From the NCBI GenBank assembly GCA_003142095.1, contig PLON01000046.1, positions 22,277 to 60,275 of the forward strand: a stretch of DNA of 37,999 nucleotides, given 5' to 3'. The notes beneath the pieces were generated by a model. The model ran no database searches. It was not told the origin of the DNA and was given only the letters and a program-made list of their open reading frames with translations. Below, in pieces: positions 21,409-29,790 of the stretch. A program made the translations under genes and the position numbers. This DNA comes from Acidimicrobiaceae bacterium (GTDB lineage: Bacteria > Actinomycetota > Acidimicrobiia > Acidimicrobiales > RAAP-2). Numbering within the stretch: position 1 is the first letter of the stretch; each line of letters begins with the position of its first letter.

Positions 21409-22688
21409 ACGACGTCGAACGGGTCACGCACGCAGCACAACTTCGAGGTTCGCTACGCGTTCCCGGGGATAAAAGCACGTCTCACCGTGCGATCATGCTG
21501 AGCGCCCTCGCCGGTGGCGAGAGCTCCATTACTGGGCTGTCGCCGGGTGAGGACGTCGCGGCCACCAGCACAGTCGTGGAACTGCTCGGGGCGACTCGTC
21601 GTGACAGCGACGGAGTTGTATACATCACGGGTCCCGAAGACGGCCTACGTCCGAGTGAACAAGAGCTCGACTGCGGCAATTCAGGCACCTCGATGCGATT
21701 GCTCTGCGGCCTTGTTGCTTCAATTCCTGGTCGTCATCAGCTGGTGGGTGACGCGTCGCTCTCGCGACGACCCATGGATCGTGTGGCGATTCCTCTGGGT
21801 CTGATGGGCGTGGATCTACAGGGACACGGCATCACCTCGACGGCGCCGCTCACGATCACGAGTCCATTGAAGTTGCAGGCGCTCGACTATCACGTGCCCG
21901 TCGCAAGCGCCCAGGTGAAGTCGGCCATTCTTTTGGCCGCGCTCTTCGCGAACGGCGAAACACGAGTGCGTGAGGACGTGCGTACGCGCAGAACCACGGA
22001 AGATATGTTGCAGAGCGCGGGAGTCGATGTGCGCAGCGACGACGTAGGCGACGGCCGGGTCGTTACTCTGCGGCCCGCTCGCCCGACGCGGCACAACTGG
22101 CACGTGCCCGGTGATCCGTCCCAGGCGGCGTTCTTCGCCGTTCTCGGCGCGATTCACCCCGACGCGACCCTCGAAGTGTTAAGCGTCGAAGCGTCCATCG
22201 AACGCGTTGGTTTTGTCGGGGTGCTCGAGCGCATGGGGGCCGACGTGCGCCTCGATGAGCGCGACACGTTCCACGTTCTACACTCACGGAGTTCGTCGCT
22301 CGTCGGTACCGAGATTCACGCTCACGACGTACCGTCGTTGGACGAAGTACCAGTCTTAACCGTGGCCGCGTGCGCGGCGAACGGAGTCAGCGCTTTTCGT
22401 TCCATGGGGGAGCTTCGTCACAAGGAGTCCGACCGATTCGCCGGCTCCATGGCTCTCGCGATGAGTCTTGGGTGTCGAGTCTGGTCCGACGGTGACGACT
22501 TCTTCGTTGAGGGACTTGGTTCGGCCGAGCGATTCCTCGCGTTCAACTTCCACGGAGGATTGGATCATCGAATGGTGATGGCAGGCGCGGTTGCGGGGTG
22601 CGCAGGAAATGGCGCGACGATCGAAGGTGCCGCCACGGTGGCGTCCAGCTATCCTCATTTTTTCCGCGACCTAGTATTGTTGCAATGA
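21405..22688 (+). CDS. aroA: 3-phosphoshikimate 1-carboxyvinyltransferase (EPSP synthase)
   Basis: Transfers enolpyruvyl from PEP to shikimate 3-phosphate in the shikimate pathway. The 427 residues contain VPGDKSTSHRAIMLSALA, DCGNSGTSMRL, SLSRRPMDRVAIPL, VASAQVKSAILLAAL, DVPSLDEVPVL and LRHKESDRF. Both halves of the inside-out barrel are complete. The GDKS, SAQxK and RPMxR segments resemble the Bacillus-type sequences more than the E. coli type. Adjacent tyrA and cmk (tyrA-aroA-cmk) is a common bacterial arrangement. Confidence 0.95.
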   Translation: MNDVERVTHAAQLRGSLRVPGDKSTSHRAIMLSALAGGESSITGLSPGEDVAATSTVVELLGATRRDSDGVVYITGPEDGLRPSEQELDCGNSGTSMRLLCGLVASIPGRHQLVGDASLSRRPMDRVAIPLGLMGVDLQGHGITSTAPLTITSPLKLQALDYHVPVASAQVKSAILLAALFANGETRVREDVRTRRTTEDMLQSAGVDVRSDDVGDGRVVTLRPARPTRHNWHVPGDPSQAAFFAVLGAIHPDATLEVLSVEASIERVGFVGVLERMGADVRLDERDTFHVLHSRSSSLVGTEIHAHDVPSLDEVPVLTVAACAANGVSAFRSMGELRHKESDRFAGSMALAMSLGCRVWSDGDDFFVEGLGSAERFLAFNFHGGLDHRMVMAGAVAGCAGNGATIEGAATVASSYPHFFRDLVLLQ

Positions 22689-23314
22689 GCAGCCAGGTCA
22701 TCGCGATTGACGGGCCGGCCGGATCGGGAAAATCAAGCGTTGCGCGGGCGCTCGCTGCGACTCTGGGCTGGTCGTTTCTCGATACGGGAGCCATGTATCG
22801 AGCGGTGACCGGAGAAGCGCTGCGCGCGGGCGTCGATCTCTTCGACGAAGAGGCCGTGGGAGCGTTCGCGAGCGACGTGACGATTGTCACGCTTCCGCGC
22901 GTCAGCGTCAACGGACGAGACGTCCACGATGAACTTCGTTCCGACGAAGTGAACCACGCGGTGTCCATTGTGGCGGCCAATCCACTGGTGCGCGCCGAGA
23001 TGGTTCGCCGTCAGCGCGACTTTGCGGCGGGTCAGCCCGTGGGAACAGTCGTGGAAGGTCGCGACATTACGACGGTGGTGTTTCCCAACGCGACGGTCAA
23101 GGTCTATCTGACCGCGTCGTTGGAAGAACGAGCGAGACGCCGTAACGATGAGACTGAGGCGTCGGTGAATCGCCGCGACGTCGCCGACACCACGCGGGAG
23201 GCGTCGCCTTTGCGGCGAGCAGACGATGCCCTCGTGCTAGACACGACGGGGCGAAGTGTGCACGACGTCGTCGAGGAGATTACGCAATGCCTGAAGCTTC
23301 GGACCTCGTCCTAA
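22685..23314 (+). CDS. cmk: Cytidylate kinase
   Basis: Phosphorylates CMP and dCMP. It is 209 residues from the ATG at 22685, which overlaps the aroA stop as ATGA; the frame upstream is inside aroA and not used. It has the P-loop AIDGPAGSGKSSVARALA, then FLDTGAMYRAVT, VVEGRDITTVVFP and the LID-like YLTASLEERARRRNDE. Its last 28 nt overlap plsC. Confidence 0.95.
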   Translation: MSSQVIAIDGPAGSGKSSVARALAATLGWSFLDTGAMYRAVTGEALRAGVDLFDEEAVGAFASDVTIVTLPRVSVNGRDVHDELRSDEVNHAVSIVAANPLVRAEMVRRQRDFAAGQPVGTVVEGRDITTVVFPNATVKVYLTASLEERARRRNDETEASVNRRDVADTTREASPLRRADDALVLDTTGRSVHDVVEEITQCLKLRTSS

Positions 23315-23955
23315 ATCCGCACAAGACCCTTACCTACCACATCTGTGCGGGGATTGTGCGTGGTCTCGCGAGGATCTTCTTTCGCCCGACGGTCGTTGGA
23401 GCAGACAACATTCCTCTGACGGGACCGGTACTCATTGCCCCGATCCACCGTTCCAATGTGGACTTCGCCTTCAGCTTGTTCATCTCGCCGCGCAAGATCT
23501 TCTTCATGGCGAAAGACGGCGTGTTCCATCCGGCCATCGTCGGCGCACTGCTTATCCGCCTGGGCGCATTTCCCGTCAACCGCAACAGCGCCGACCGAGA
23601 ATCGATGCGTCTCTCCGAAGAGGTTCTTAGGCGTGGACAGGCGCTCCTACTGTTTCCCGAAGGTACGCGTAAGTCGGGCACCTCTGTTGAGGCGTTGCAC
23701 GACGGCGTCGTCTTCATCGCGGCGAGAACCGGAGCGAAGATCGTGCCCGTCGGAATTGCCGGTAGCGAACGGGCTATGCCCGTCGGAGCGAAGATCCCGA
23801 GGTTCACGAAGATTCAGATCGTGGTCGGAAAACCCATCGATCCGCCCGCCAACGAGGGGCGCGTCTCACGTTCTCAGATTACGGAAAAAACGGAAGAACT
23901 GCGCCAGGAGTTAGAAGCGGTCTACGCCGAAAGTCGCCGACGCCTCGGGAACTAA
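23287..23955 (+). CDS. 1-acyl-glycerol-3-phosphate acyltransferase (PlsC family)
   Basis: A 222-residue membrane-associated acyltransferase for phospholipid synthesis. The catalytic HX4D is H54-D59 (IHRSNVDF) and the glycerol-phosphate-binding motif FPEGTR is at 123-128. An N-terminal amphipathic/hydrophobic helix (YHICAGIVRGLARIFF) may attach it to the membrane. The cmk-plsC order is common in bacteria. It ends with a 4-nt tail-to-tail overlap (CTAA) with the GT2 gene on the other strand. Confidence 0.9.
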   Translation: MPEASDLVLNPHKTLTYHICAGIVRGLARIFFRPTVVGADNIPLTGPVLIAPIHRSNVDFAFSLFISPRKIFFMAKDGVFHPAIVGALLIRLGAFPVNRNSADRESMRLSEEVLRRGQALLLFPEGTRKSGTSVEALHDGVVFIAARTGAKIVPVGIAGSERAMPVGAKIPRFTKIQIVVGKPIDPPANEGRVSRSQITEKTEELRQELEAVYAESRRRLGN

Positions 23956-24752
23956 CGTTCGCGCCACCACGTGCCAAAGACGACGCGGGCGTAGCGAAAC
24001 CCGAAGAGCCAGTTCTTGCCCTTCTTGGTGGTACCCGAGGCCCTCGGGTACCAGACGGTTGGTACTTCGCTGGCCCGCCATCCGCGCTTGAGCGACGTAA
24101 TCAGTAGTTCCGCAGTTTGGTACTGCTCTTGCGTGAGTCGGTCCACCACGTCGGCCAACATGGTCACGCGCAGCGCGCGGTATCCCGTCGAGGTGTCCGT
24201 CAAGTTCGCCCCGGTCATCCGGTTCATGACAAAAGAAAAGAAGTGCACCCCGGTCTTACGCACGACGTCGGTGGTCTTGTCCTCACCGAGCACGCGACTC
24301 GCGACGACGAAGTCAGCCTGGTCGGCGATGAGGGGTGCAAGAAGGTTCGAGATTTCCTGCGGGTCATTCTGGCCGTCAGCGTCGAGCGTCACGACGTACT
24401 TCACGCCGTGTTCGACGCAGTAGCGATACGTGACCTGTAGCGCCACGCCGTGGCCGAGATTGACGGGAAACTCAAAGACCTTGACGCCGGGAAACGATCG
24501 CGCGATCTCCGCGGTCTGGTCGGTGCCGCCGTCAACGACCACGAAGGTTGTGTACGGCCTGCCGGCGACGGTGCCGGGCATCTTTTTCAAGACGTCGCCG
24601 ATGTTGCCCTCTTCTTCGTACGCGCAGATCGACGCCACGATGTCCTCCGGGACGAAGTCGGGGTAGTCGGCATCAAAGCGAGCACGGGCCTGCGCAATGG
24701 CGAAGTCGCGTAACCGCGCGATGCGCCGCTTTTCGAGGTCCTCGTTCGACAT
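23952..24752 (-). CDS. Family 2 glycosyltransferase (polyprenyl-phosphate sugar synthase-like)
   Basis: A 266-residue soluble GT-A enzyme. It has SICAYEEEGNIGDVLKKMP, TTFVVVDGGTDQTAE, the DxD-type metal site in VTLDADGQNDPQEI and a later acceptor region with MNRMTGANLTDTSTGYRALR. This resembles dolichyl/polyprenyl-phosphate mannose or glucose synthases without C-terminal TM helices; the exact sugar is unknown. The ATG at 24752 follows AAGGAG with good spacing; a TTG one codon earlier is in frame. It is last in the ispH-HD-GT2 series and starts 8 nt after the HD gene stop. Confidence 0.82.
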   Translation of the reverse strand: MSNEDLEKRRIARLRDFAIAQARARFDADYPDFVPEDIVASICAYEEEGNIGDVLKKMPGTVAGRPYTTFVVVDGGTDQTAEIARSFPGVKVFEFPVNLGHGVALQVTYRYCVEHGVKYVVTLDADGQNDPQEISNLLAPLIADQADFVVASRVLGEDKTTDVVRKTGVHFFSFVMNRMTGANLTDTSTGYRALRVTMLADVVDRLTQEQYQTAELLITSLKRGWRASEVPTVWYPRASGTTKKGKNWLFGFRYARVVFGTWWRER

Positions 24753-24760
24753 CAATCTCC

Positions 24761-25306
24761 TTAAATCGAGTGGGCTTGGGAAAACACCTGAACCACCATC
24801 GGTTCAAAGTGCTCCAACGTTTCAACCGGGTAGTCCGGATCAAACGCCTTTTGGTCCCACTGGTCGGCGAAACGCTCGGCCAGTTGGTACCACGGTTGGC
24901 CGCGGTGTTGATCGCGCAGATTCGGATCCATTCCGATGTGCTCGTAGTAGTAGCGACCTTGGAAGTCTTGGTGGTACGCGACCATGCAGTAGACATCGTG
25001 GCGAACGTAGGACTTCAGGATCTCGGCCGCGATTTTCGGGTGATTCGGTACGGAGATCAGCTTGCCCACGTCGTGCAGAAGTGAAGCCACAATGACCTCT
25101 TCGTCGGCCCCGTCGCGCTCGGCGCGGGTCGCGGTCTGCAGAGCGTGCTGCATCTGATCAATGGAGAAACCATCGCTAATGGTTGAAAGTCCCCTCACCA
25201 TGTCGAGGAGCTGGCGCGCAACCCGGGGCTGGGCCTCAATCGTTCGTTCGACGATCTCCATCCACTGCTCGCGCGTGGAGACGTCCATGCTGAGAAACGA
25301 AGTCAC
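24761..25306 (-). CDS. HD-domain protein, possible diiron oxygenase (PhnZ/TmpB-like)
   Basis: A 181-residue protein with the HD signature: H54 (MQHALQTAT), H78-D79 (SLLHDVGK), H89 (VPNHPKI), H112 (VAYHQDFQ) and D151 (DQWDQKAFDPDY). The set H, HD, H, H, D and the C-terminal YPVETLEHFEPM remind me of the HD oxygenase group (PhnZ, TmpB, myo-inositol oxygenase) more than of plain phosphohydrolases. This is recollection of family patterns, not a search result, and a metal-dependent phosphohydrolase is the alternative. The start is GTG at 25306; an ATG at 25288 is possible and neither has a strong ribosome-binding site. It lies between ispH (36 nt upstream) and GT2 (8 nt downstream). Confidence 0.7.
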   Translation of the reverse strand: MTSFLSMDVSTREQWMEIVERTIEAQPRVARQLLDMVRGLSTISDGFSIDQMQHALQTATRAERDGADEEVIVASLLHDVGKLISVPNHPKIAAEILKSYVRHDVYCMVAYHQDFQGRYYYEHIGMDPNLRDQHRGQPWYQLAERFADQWDQKAFDPDYPVETLEHFEPMVVQVFSQAHSI

Positions 25307-25342
25307 CGAGCGAGTCTACTAGCGGCCTTTGGCGCTTCGCGA

Positions 25343-26371
25343 TTACGCCGAGATCACTTCTGCGGCGGTGAAATCGCGATCGGCCTGTCCGTCGAAGTTC
25401 GTCGTGACGGGCGTCGCGAAGACGACGTCCACAAGAGCCGTCAGGGCCTTCAATATCTCGCGCAACTCAGGCGGGGGAGGGAAGTACTCGTCTTCGATGG
25501 TGACCGAGAAGACCGTGATGCCGTCCTTGGGCGTGAGGTACGCCAGCACTTCGTTGACGAGAACTTCAGGCGCGGACGCTCCGGCGGTCACGGCAACGAT
25601 TCCCGAGAGATCATCGGGCAGCTCGTCTGCTCCGTTGACGCGCAACACGCGCGGACAGCCTTCGGCTTCGGCCACGTGGGTGAGGGCCACCGTATTGGAC
25701 GAGTTCGCTGATCCGATCACGATCACGGCGTCGGCCTCTGGGGCGATCTGGCGCAGGGCCGCTTGGCGATTGGTAGTCGCGAAACAGAGGTCACTACGAT
25801 TCGGCATCCAGATATCGGGGAAGACGACTTCGGCGTACTCGCGTAGGTCCTGCCACTCGTCGAGGCTGAGCGTCGTCTGGCTGAGCAGCGCTACCGGACC
25901 CTTGTGATCAATAAGGGCGTCTATATCGGCACGCGACTGCACGAGGTGCACCGCCTCGGGGGCGACCGCCATTGTGCCAACCGCTTCCTCGTGATCTTCG
26001 TGTCCCACGTAGAGCACCGTGTAGCCCTTGTTGGCCCGCACTTTCAGCTCGTGGTGCACCTTCGTCACGAGGGGACATACGGCGTCGATGACTGTTCCAC
26101 CGGTTCGCCGGGCGGCGTCGACGACCTCGGGGGGCGATCCGTGGGCACTCAGCATGATGGGCGCTCCCGAGGGAACGATGGTGACATCGTCGATAAAGAT
26201 GACACCCACGGACTTGAAGTGATCGACCACAAACTGGTTGTGCACGATCTCGTGGTAGCAGTACACCGGAGGTTCGAAGACGCGCGTCATCCAATCGAGC
26301 GCTTTAATTGCCTTTTCGACACCGGCGCAAAAGCCCCGCGGGGCTGCCAGCACAACCTTGTCAACCGTCAC
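25343..26371 (-). CDS. ispH: 4-hydroxy-3-methylbut-2-enyl diphosphate reductase
   Basis: The last MEP pathway enzyme: a [4Fe-4S] protein producing IPP and DMAPP. The three cluster cysteines are C15 (APRGFCAGVEKA), C99 (DAVCPLVTKVHHE) and C196 (SDLCFATTNRQ). Other conserved parts are HEIVHN, SAHGSPPEV, GHEDHEEAVGT and SANSSNTVAL. The start is GTG at 26371 with GGAG just upstream; the divergent DUF512 gene starts 48 nt away, so both promoters must share this short gap. It heads the ispH-HD-GT2 unit. Confidence 0.96.
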   Translation of the reverse strand: MTVDKVVLAAPRGFCAGVEKAIKALDWMTRVFEPPVYCYHEIVHNQFVVDHFKSVGVIFIDDVTIVPSGAPIMLSAHGSPPEVVDAARRTGGTVIDAVCPLVTKVHHELKVRANKGYTVLYVGHEDHEEAVGTMAVAPEAVHLVQSRADIDALIDHKGPVALLSQTTLSLDEWQDLREYAEVVFPDIWMPNRSDLCFATTNRQAALRQIAPEADAVIVIGSANSSNTVALTHVAEAEGCPRVLRVNGADELPDDLSGIVAVTAGASAPEVLVNEVLAYLTPKDGITVFSVTIEDEYFPPPPELREILKALTALVDVVFATPVTTNFDGQADRDFTAAEVISA

Positions 26372-26419
26372 GGCTCCAGCCTAGTAACCCAACTTTGCTG
26401 TAGTCCCTAGGCTAGAGAG

Positions 26420-27796
26420 GTGTCCGGGGCCCGTATTTCCTCTATCTCAGCGGGTTCGCCGGCTTCGAGCGTCGATCTCGCGGTGGGCGACGAACTGGTA
26501 AGCGTCAATGGGGTGGCCCCGACGGACATCATCGAGTATCAACAGTTGATTGACGGAAGTCTCGTTACGCTCGTGGTGCGTCGCGACGCCGAAGATCTCT
26601 CGCGCAAGGTGACCATCTCCAAAGACGAAGGTCAGCCCCTCGGTCTCAGCATCGATTCCGCGGTTTTCGACCGGATTCGCACCTGCGACAACCACTGCAC
26701 GTTCTGCTTCATCTATCAACTGCCCAAGGGCATGCGCCGGTCGCTCTACGTCAAAGACGACGACTTTCGCCTTTCCTTTTTGTACGGCAACTACACCACC
26801 CTAACTCGTTTCACTGAATTCGACCTCGAACGCATCCTCGATGAAGGACTGTCGCCGCTCTACGTGTCCATCCACTCGACGAACCCGCACTTGCGCGCCG
26901 ACATGCTGCGCAATCCTCGCGGCGCCACGAGTCTGCGTTGGCTGCGCGAACTGCTGCGTGCCGGCGTGGAAGTTCACGGGCAAGTGGTCGTGTGCCCTGG
27001 TGTGAATGACGGCGCCGAGCTGGAACGCACGCTCTACGACGTCATGTCGCTCTACCCCGAGCTAGCGTCAGTGGCACTCGTGCCCGTCGGCATCAGCGAT
27101 TTCACGAACGAAGAGTCGATGCGAGCGCACGAACCCGGTGAAGCTCGCCACGTCGTGGCATTGGCCGAACGTTTTCAACGCCTCACGCGAGAACTACTGG
27201 GTCGGGCCAAGGTCTTTGCCAGCGACGAGTTCTACATCGTCGCTGGGATCGATCCGCCCGGCACCGAAAGCTTCGAGAGCCTCGACGAGGCGGAAAACGG
27301 CGTGGGACTCGTCGCGGCCTTCGCTGAAAGCTTTCGCGAGGGAACGGCCATGACCAAATTGGGTTCGGGCTTCTTTCAGTCCGTCGACGGGGCCCCGGCC
27401 ATGGGGTACCGCGCACCGAGAACACTCGAGGATCGCGACGCCGCTGGCGATGACGTCACCGTCTTCACGGGTGAATACGCCGCGCCGATCCTGCGTCGAC
27501 TCTTCGACGAGCAGGGATTTGGCGACGTCGAGGTGAAGGCCGTGAAGAATCGGTATTTCGGCGGCAACATCAAGGTCGCCGGACTCATGACGGGTCTCGA
27601 TCTGCGCTCGGCGCTGAGTGACGTCGACCAGTCAACTCTCTGTCTCGTCCCTGACGTCTGTCTCTCTGAGGGCCGCTTTCTGGACGGTCTGACGCTGGAT
27701 GACCTGCCGCGGTCGGTCATGACAGTACCAACGACGGGTCACGATCTGCGCTCCACCCTGGAACGTGTGCGGGCCCGAGGATTGAGTCGAGCGTGA
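26420..27796 (+). CDS. PDZ-like / radical SAM / DUF512 protein
   Basis: A 458-residue three-part protein: an N-terminal PDZ-like segment (ISSISAGSPASSVDLAVGDELVSVNG, residues 6-31), a radical SAM core with the cluster motif C89-x3-C93-x2-C96 (RTCDNHCTFCF), and a C-terminal DUF512 domain from about residue 250. The PDZ-radical SAM-DUF512 architecture next to der is widely conserved, which suggests a link to ribosome assembly or RNA modification, but I know of no established reaction. The C-terminal part ends with VPTTGHDLRSTLERVRARG. The GTG start at 26420 follows a GAGAG; the stop overlaps der as GTGA. Confidence 0.85.
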   Translation: MSGARISSISAGSPASSVDLAVGDELVSVNGVAPTDIIEYQQLIDGSLVTLVVRRDAEDLSRKVTISKDEGQPLGLSIDSAVFDRIRTCDNHCTFCFIYQLPKGMRRSLYVKDDDFRLSFLYGNYTTLTRFTEFDLERILDEGLSPLYVSIHSTNPHLRADMLRNPRGATSLRWLRELLRAGVEVHGQVVVCPGVNDGAELERTLYDVMSLYPELASVALVPVGISDFTNEESMRAHEPGEARHVVALAERFQRLTRELLGRAKVFASDEFYIVAGIDPPGTESFESLDEAENGVGLVAAFAESFREGTAMTKLGSGFFQSVDGAPAMGYRAPRTLEDRDAAGDDVTVFTGEYAAPILRRLFDEQGFGDVEVKAVKNRYFGGNIKVAGLMTGLDLRSALSDVDQSTLCLVPDVCLSEGRFLDGLTLDDLPRSVMTVPTTGHDLRSTLERVRARGLSRA

Positions 27797-29082
27797 AGAA
27801 ACCCCAAGTCGTCGTGGTCGGACGACCCAACGTCGGAAAAAGCTCGCTGGTGAATCGCCTCGCGGGACGTCGGGTGGCCGTCGTGGAAGAGCAGCGCGGC
27901 GTGACTCGCGACCGCAAAGCTGTTGAGGTTGAATGGCGAGGCGTGACCTTCGACGTCGTTGACACGGGCGGCTGGCTCGCCGCCGGAGACACGCTCGAGG
28001 ACAAGGTGTCCCAGCAGGCCGAGGCCGCTCTGAAGAGTGCCGATCTCGTGTTACTCGTGGTGGACGCCGCGACAGGTCCCGTCGAAGAAGACTCGACGGC
28101 GGCCCGGTGGGTGCGCCTCTCGAAACGTCCGGTTCTTCTCGTCGTAAACAAGGTCGACGACCAGCAACACGAAGCGTCCAGCTGGGAGTTCCTCTCGCTC
28201 GGTGTCGGTGATCCGTTCATGGTGAGCGCCCAGCACGGGCGCGGCGCCGGAGACCTGTTGGACCGCATCGTCGACGACCTCGGTGATCAGACCGTCGAAG
28301 AAAAGGACGAGGACGCCGATGGCGCCCTGCGCGTCGCCATTGTGGGACGACCCAACGTCGGAAAGTCCACCTTGTTCAATCAGCTCATTGGCGAGGAGCG
28401 CAGCGTCGTGCACGACATGCCGGGCACGACGCGCGACGCCATTGACACGGTCGTCGACACCAGCGCCGGGCTCATTCGCTTCATCGACACGGCCGGCATG
28501 CGTAAACGCGCTCGCACCGAAGCGGGCCTTGAGACCTATTCGGTTTTGCGGAGCCTCGACGCGCTCGACCGCGCGGACATCGCCATTCTCGTCATTGACG
28601 CCACGGAAGGCGCGACGGGGCAAGACCAACGCCTCGCTGAACGTATTTCGGCGTCGGGCTGTCCGGCCATCGTGATTCTCAACAAATGGGAGCTCGTGTT
28701 GCCCGACGAACGCGATGCCATTCTCGCGAGCGTGGGGGACAAGCTGGCCTTTCTCGGCGACGCGCCCGTACTGAAAACAACTGCACTGTCGGGCAAAGGG
28801 GTGCACCGGCTCTGGCCCGCACTCTCAACCGCGGCACTCGACTACGCCAAACGTGTTCCTACGGGGGCTCTCAATCGCGCCATTCGCGACCTGCAGATTA
28901 AGCAGCCCGCTCCGACCGGCAAGATCCGTTACGCCGTTCAAGGTGCCAGCGAGCCTCCCACGTTCACTCTCTTCGTCGCTGGCCGTTTGCCGTCGACCTA
29001 CTTGCGCTACGTCGAACGAAGTTTGCGTGAAAAATTCGAACTGGGCGCGTCACCGATTCGAGTCCGCGTCCGAGTCGAGTAG
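27793..29082 (+). CDS. der: Ribosome assembly GTPase Der (EngA)
   Basis: A double GTPase needed for 50S subunit maturation. The 429 residues contain two G domains in tandem: G1 motif GRPNVGKSSLVN at about 9-20 with VDTGGW and VNKVD, then GRPNVGKSTLFN at about 187-198 with IDTAGMRKRAR and LNKWE. The C-terminal KH-like domain is complete (IRYAVQGASEPPTFTLFVAGR). The acidic linker (EEKDEDAD) between domains is normal. The GTG start overlaps the DUF512 stop; the stop shares one base with the next small gene. Confidence 0.96.
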   Translation: MKKPQVVVVGRPNVGKSSLVNRLAGRRVAVVEEQRGVTRDRKAVEVEWRGVTFDVVDTGGWLAAGDTLEDKVSQQAEAALKSADLVLLVVDAATGPVEEDSTAARWVRLSKRPVLLVVNKVDDQQHEASSWEFLSLGVGDPFMVSAQHGRGAGDLLDRIVDDLGDQTVEEKDEDADGALRVAIVGRPNVGKSTLFNQLIGEERSVVHDMPGTTRDAIDTVVDTSAGLIRFIDTAGMRKRARTEAGLETYSVLRSLDALDRADIAILVIDATEGATGQDQRLAERISASGCPAIVILNKWELVLPDERDAILASVGDKLAFLGDAPVLKTTALSGKGVHRLWPALSTAALDYAKRVPTGALNRAIRDLQIKQPAPTGKIRYAVQGASEPPTFTLFVAGRLPSTYLRYVERSLREKFELGASPIRVRVRVE

Positions 29083-29264
29083 TGGCGAACTGGTGTGAGG
29101 TCTGCGATCGCCCCGAAGAGAGCGACGTCTGCGACGTCTGTGGCGCAAAGGTCGTCGAAACGAAACGCGAACCGGTCCCGTGGCGCTGGCGATTCTTCGC
29201 CGTCGTGTCGGTCATCTACGTCGGGTGGCGTATCTATCAGTTAATTTCGTGGATAGCCCATTAG
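29082..29264 (+). CDS. Small zinc-ribbon / single-TM protein
   Basis: A 60-residue protein I cannot name. Residues 5-20 carry two CxxC knuckles, C5-C8 (WCEVCDR) and C17-C20 (DVCDVCGAK), typical of a zinc ribbon. A basic linker leads to one hydrophobic helix, FFAVVSVIYVGWRIYQLISW (about 38-57). The expected topology has the zinc knuckle in the cytoplasm. It starts at GTG 29082, sharing its G with the der TAG stop, and ends 10 nt before the carbonic-anhydrase-like gene. Overlap, the tidy domain layout and the codon pattern argue that it is real, although no family is recognised. Confidence 0.65.
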   Translation: MANWCEVCDRPEESDVCDVCGAKVVETKREPVPWRWRFFAVVSVIYVGWRIYQLISWIAH

Positions 29265-29274
29265 GAGGACCGTC

Positions 29275-29790
29275 GTGCCCATCTACGCCCTTGGTGACCG
29301 AGTACCCCAAATTCACGAAGACGCTTACGTCCACCCCGACGCCGTCGTGATCGGTGACGTGCGCATTGGCGCCGACTCGTCGATCTGGCCCGGGGCCGTG
29401 TTGCGCGGCGACTACGGAACGATCATCATCGGTGCACGCACGTCGATCCAAGACGGCACAGTTGTCCACGCGGTCGACGAATTCCCCACGGTGATCGGCG
29501 ACGACTGCGTGATCGGGCATCTCGCACATTTGGAGGGCTGCGTCATTCACGACCGAGCCCTCGTGGGTAGCGGCTCCATTGTGTTGCACGAAGCCCACGT
29601 GCACAGCGGCGCCACCGTCGGGGCGGGCGCTGTCGTGCGCAATCGCACCGAAGTTCCCGCGAACGCGATGGCGCTCGGAGTTCCAGCGGTCATGAAGCTC
29701 GATTCGTGCAACGAGGAGGTCGCCGTAGCATCTGCGGCACTGTACGCCTCCAACGCTCGCCGCTACAAGGACGAGTTGAGACGGCTTTAG
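29275..29790 (+). CDS. Gamma-carbonic-anhydrase-like left-handed beta-helix protein
   Basis: A 171-residue hexapeptide-repeat protein. It has the fold's start (PDAVVIGDVRIGADSSIWPGAVLRGD) and SIQDGTVVH, with H65 and H82 as two of the usual three zinc ligands. The usual third ligand (GHxxxxHG) reads GHLAHLEG: Glu is at the canonical position, with a His two residues earlier. Carbonic anhydrase activity is therefore uncertain, and an acyltransferase-like or ferripyochelin-binding-protein-like role is possible. A strong AGGAGG at 29263-29268 sets the GTG start at 29275. It ends tail-to-tail with trpD (TTAG overlap). Confidence 0.82.
   Translation: MPIYALGDRVPQIHEDAYVHPDAVVIGDVRIGADSSIWPGAVLRGDYGTIIIGARTSIQDGTVVHAVDEFPTVIGDDCVIGHLAHLEGCVIHDRALVGSGSIVLHEAHVHSGATVGAGAVVRNRTEVPANAMALGVPAVMKLDSCNEEVAVASAALYASNARRYKDELRRL

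Noticed and set aside
21405-22688. aroA as a class II glyphosate-tolerant EPSP synthase
   Set aside because: GDKS and SAQxK are present, but the R-x-H-x-E segment lacks its His and the N-x-T-R motif is not seen, so class cannot be assigned.
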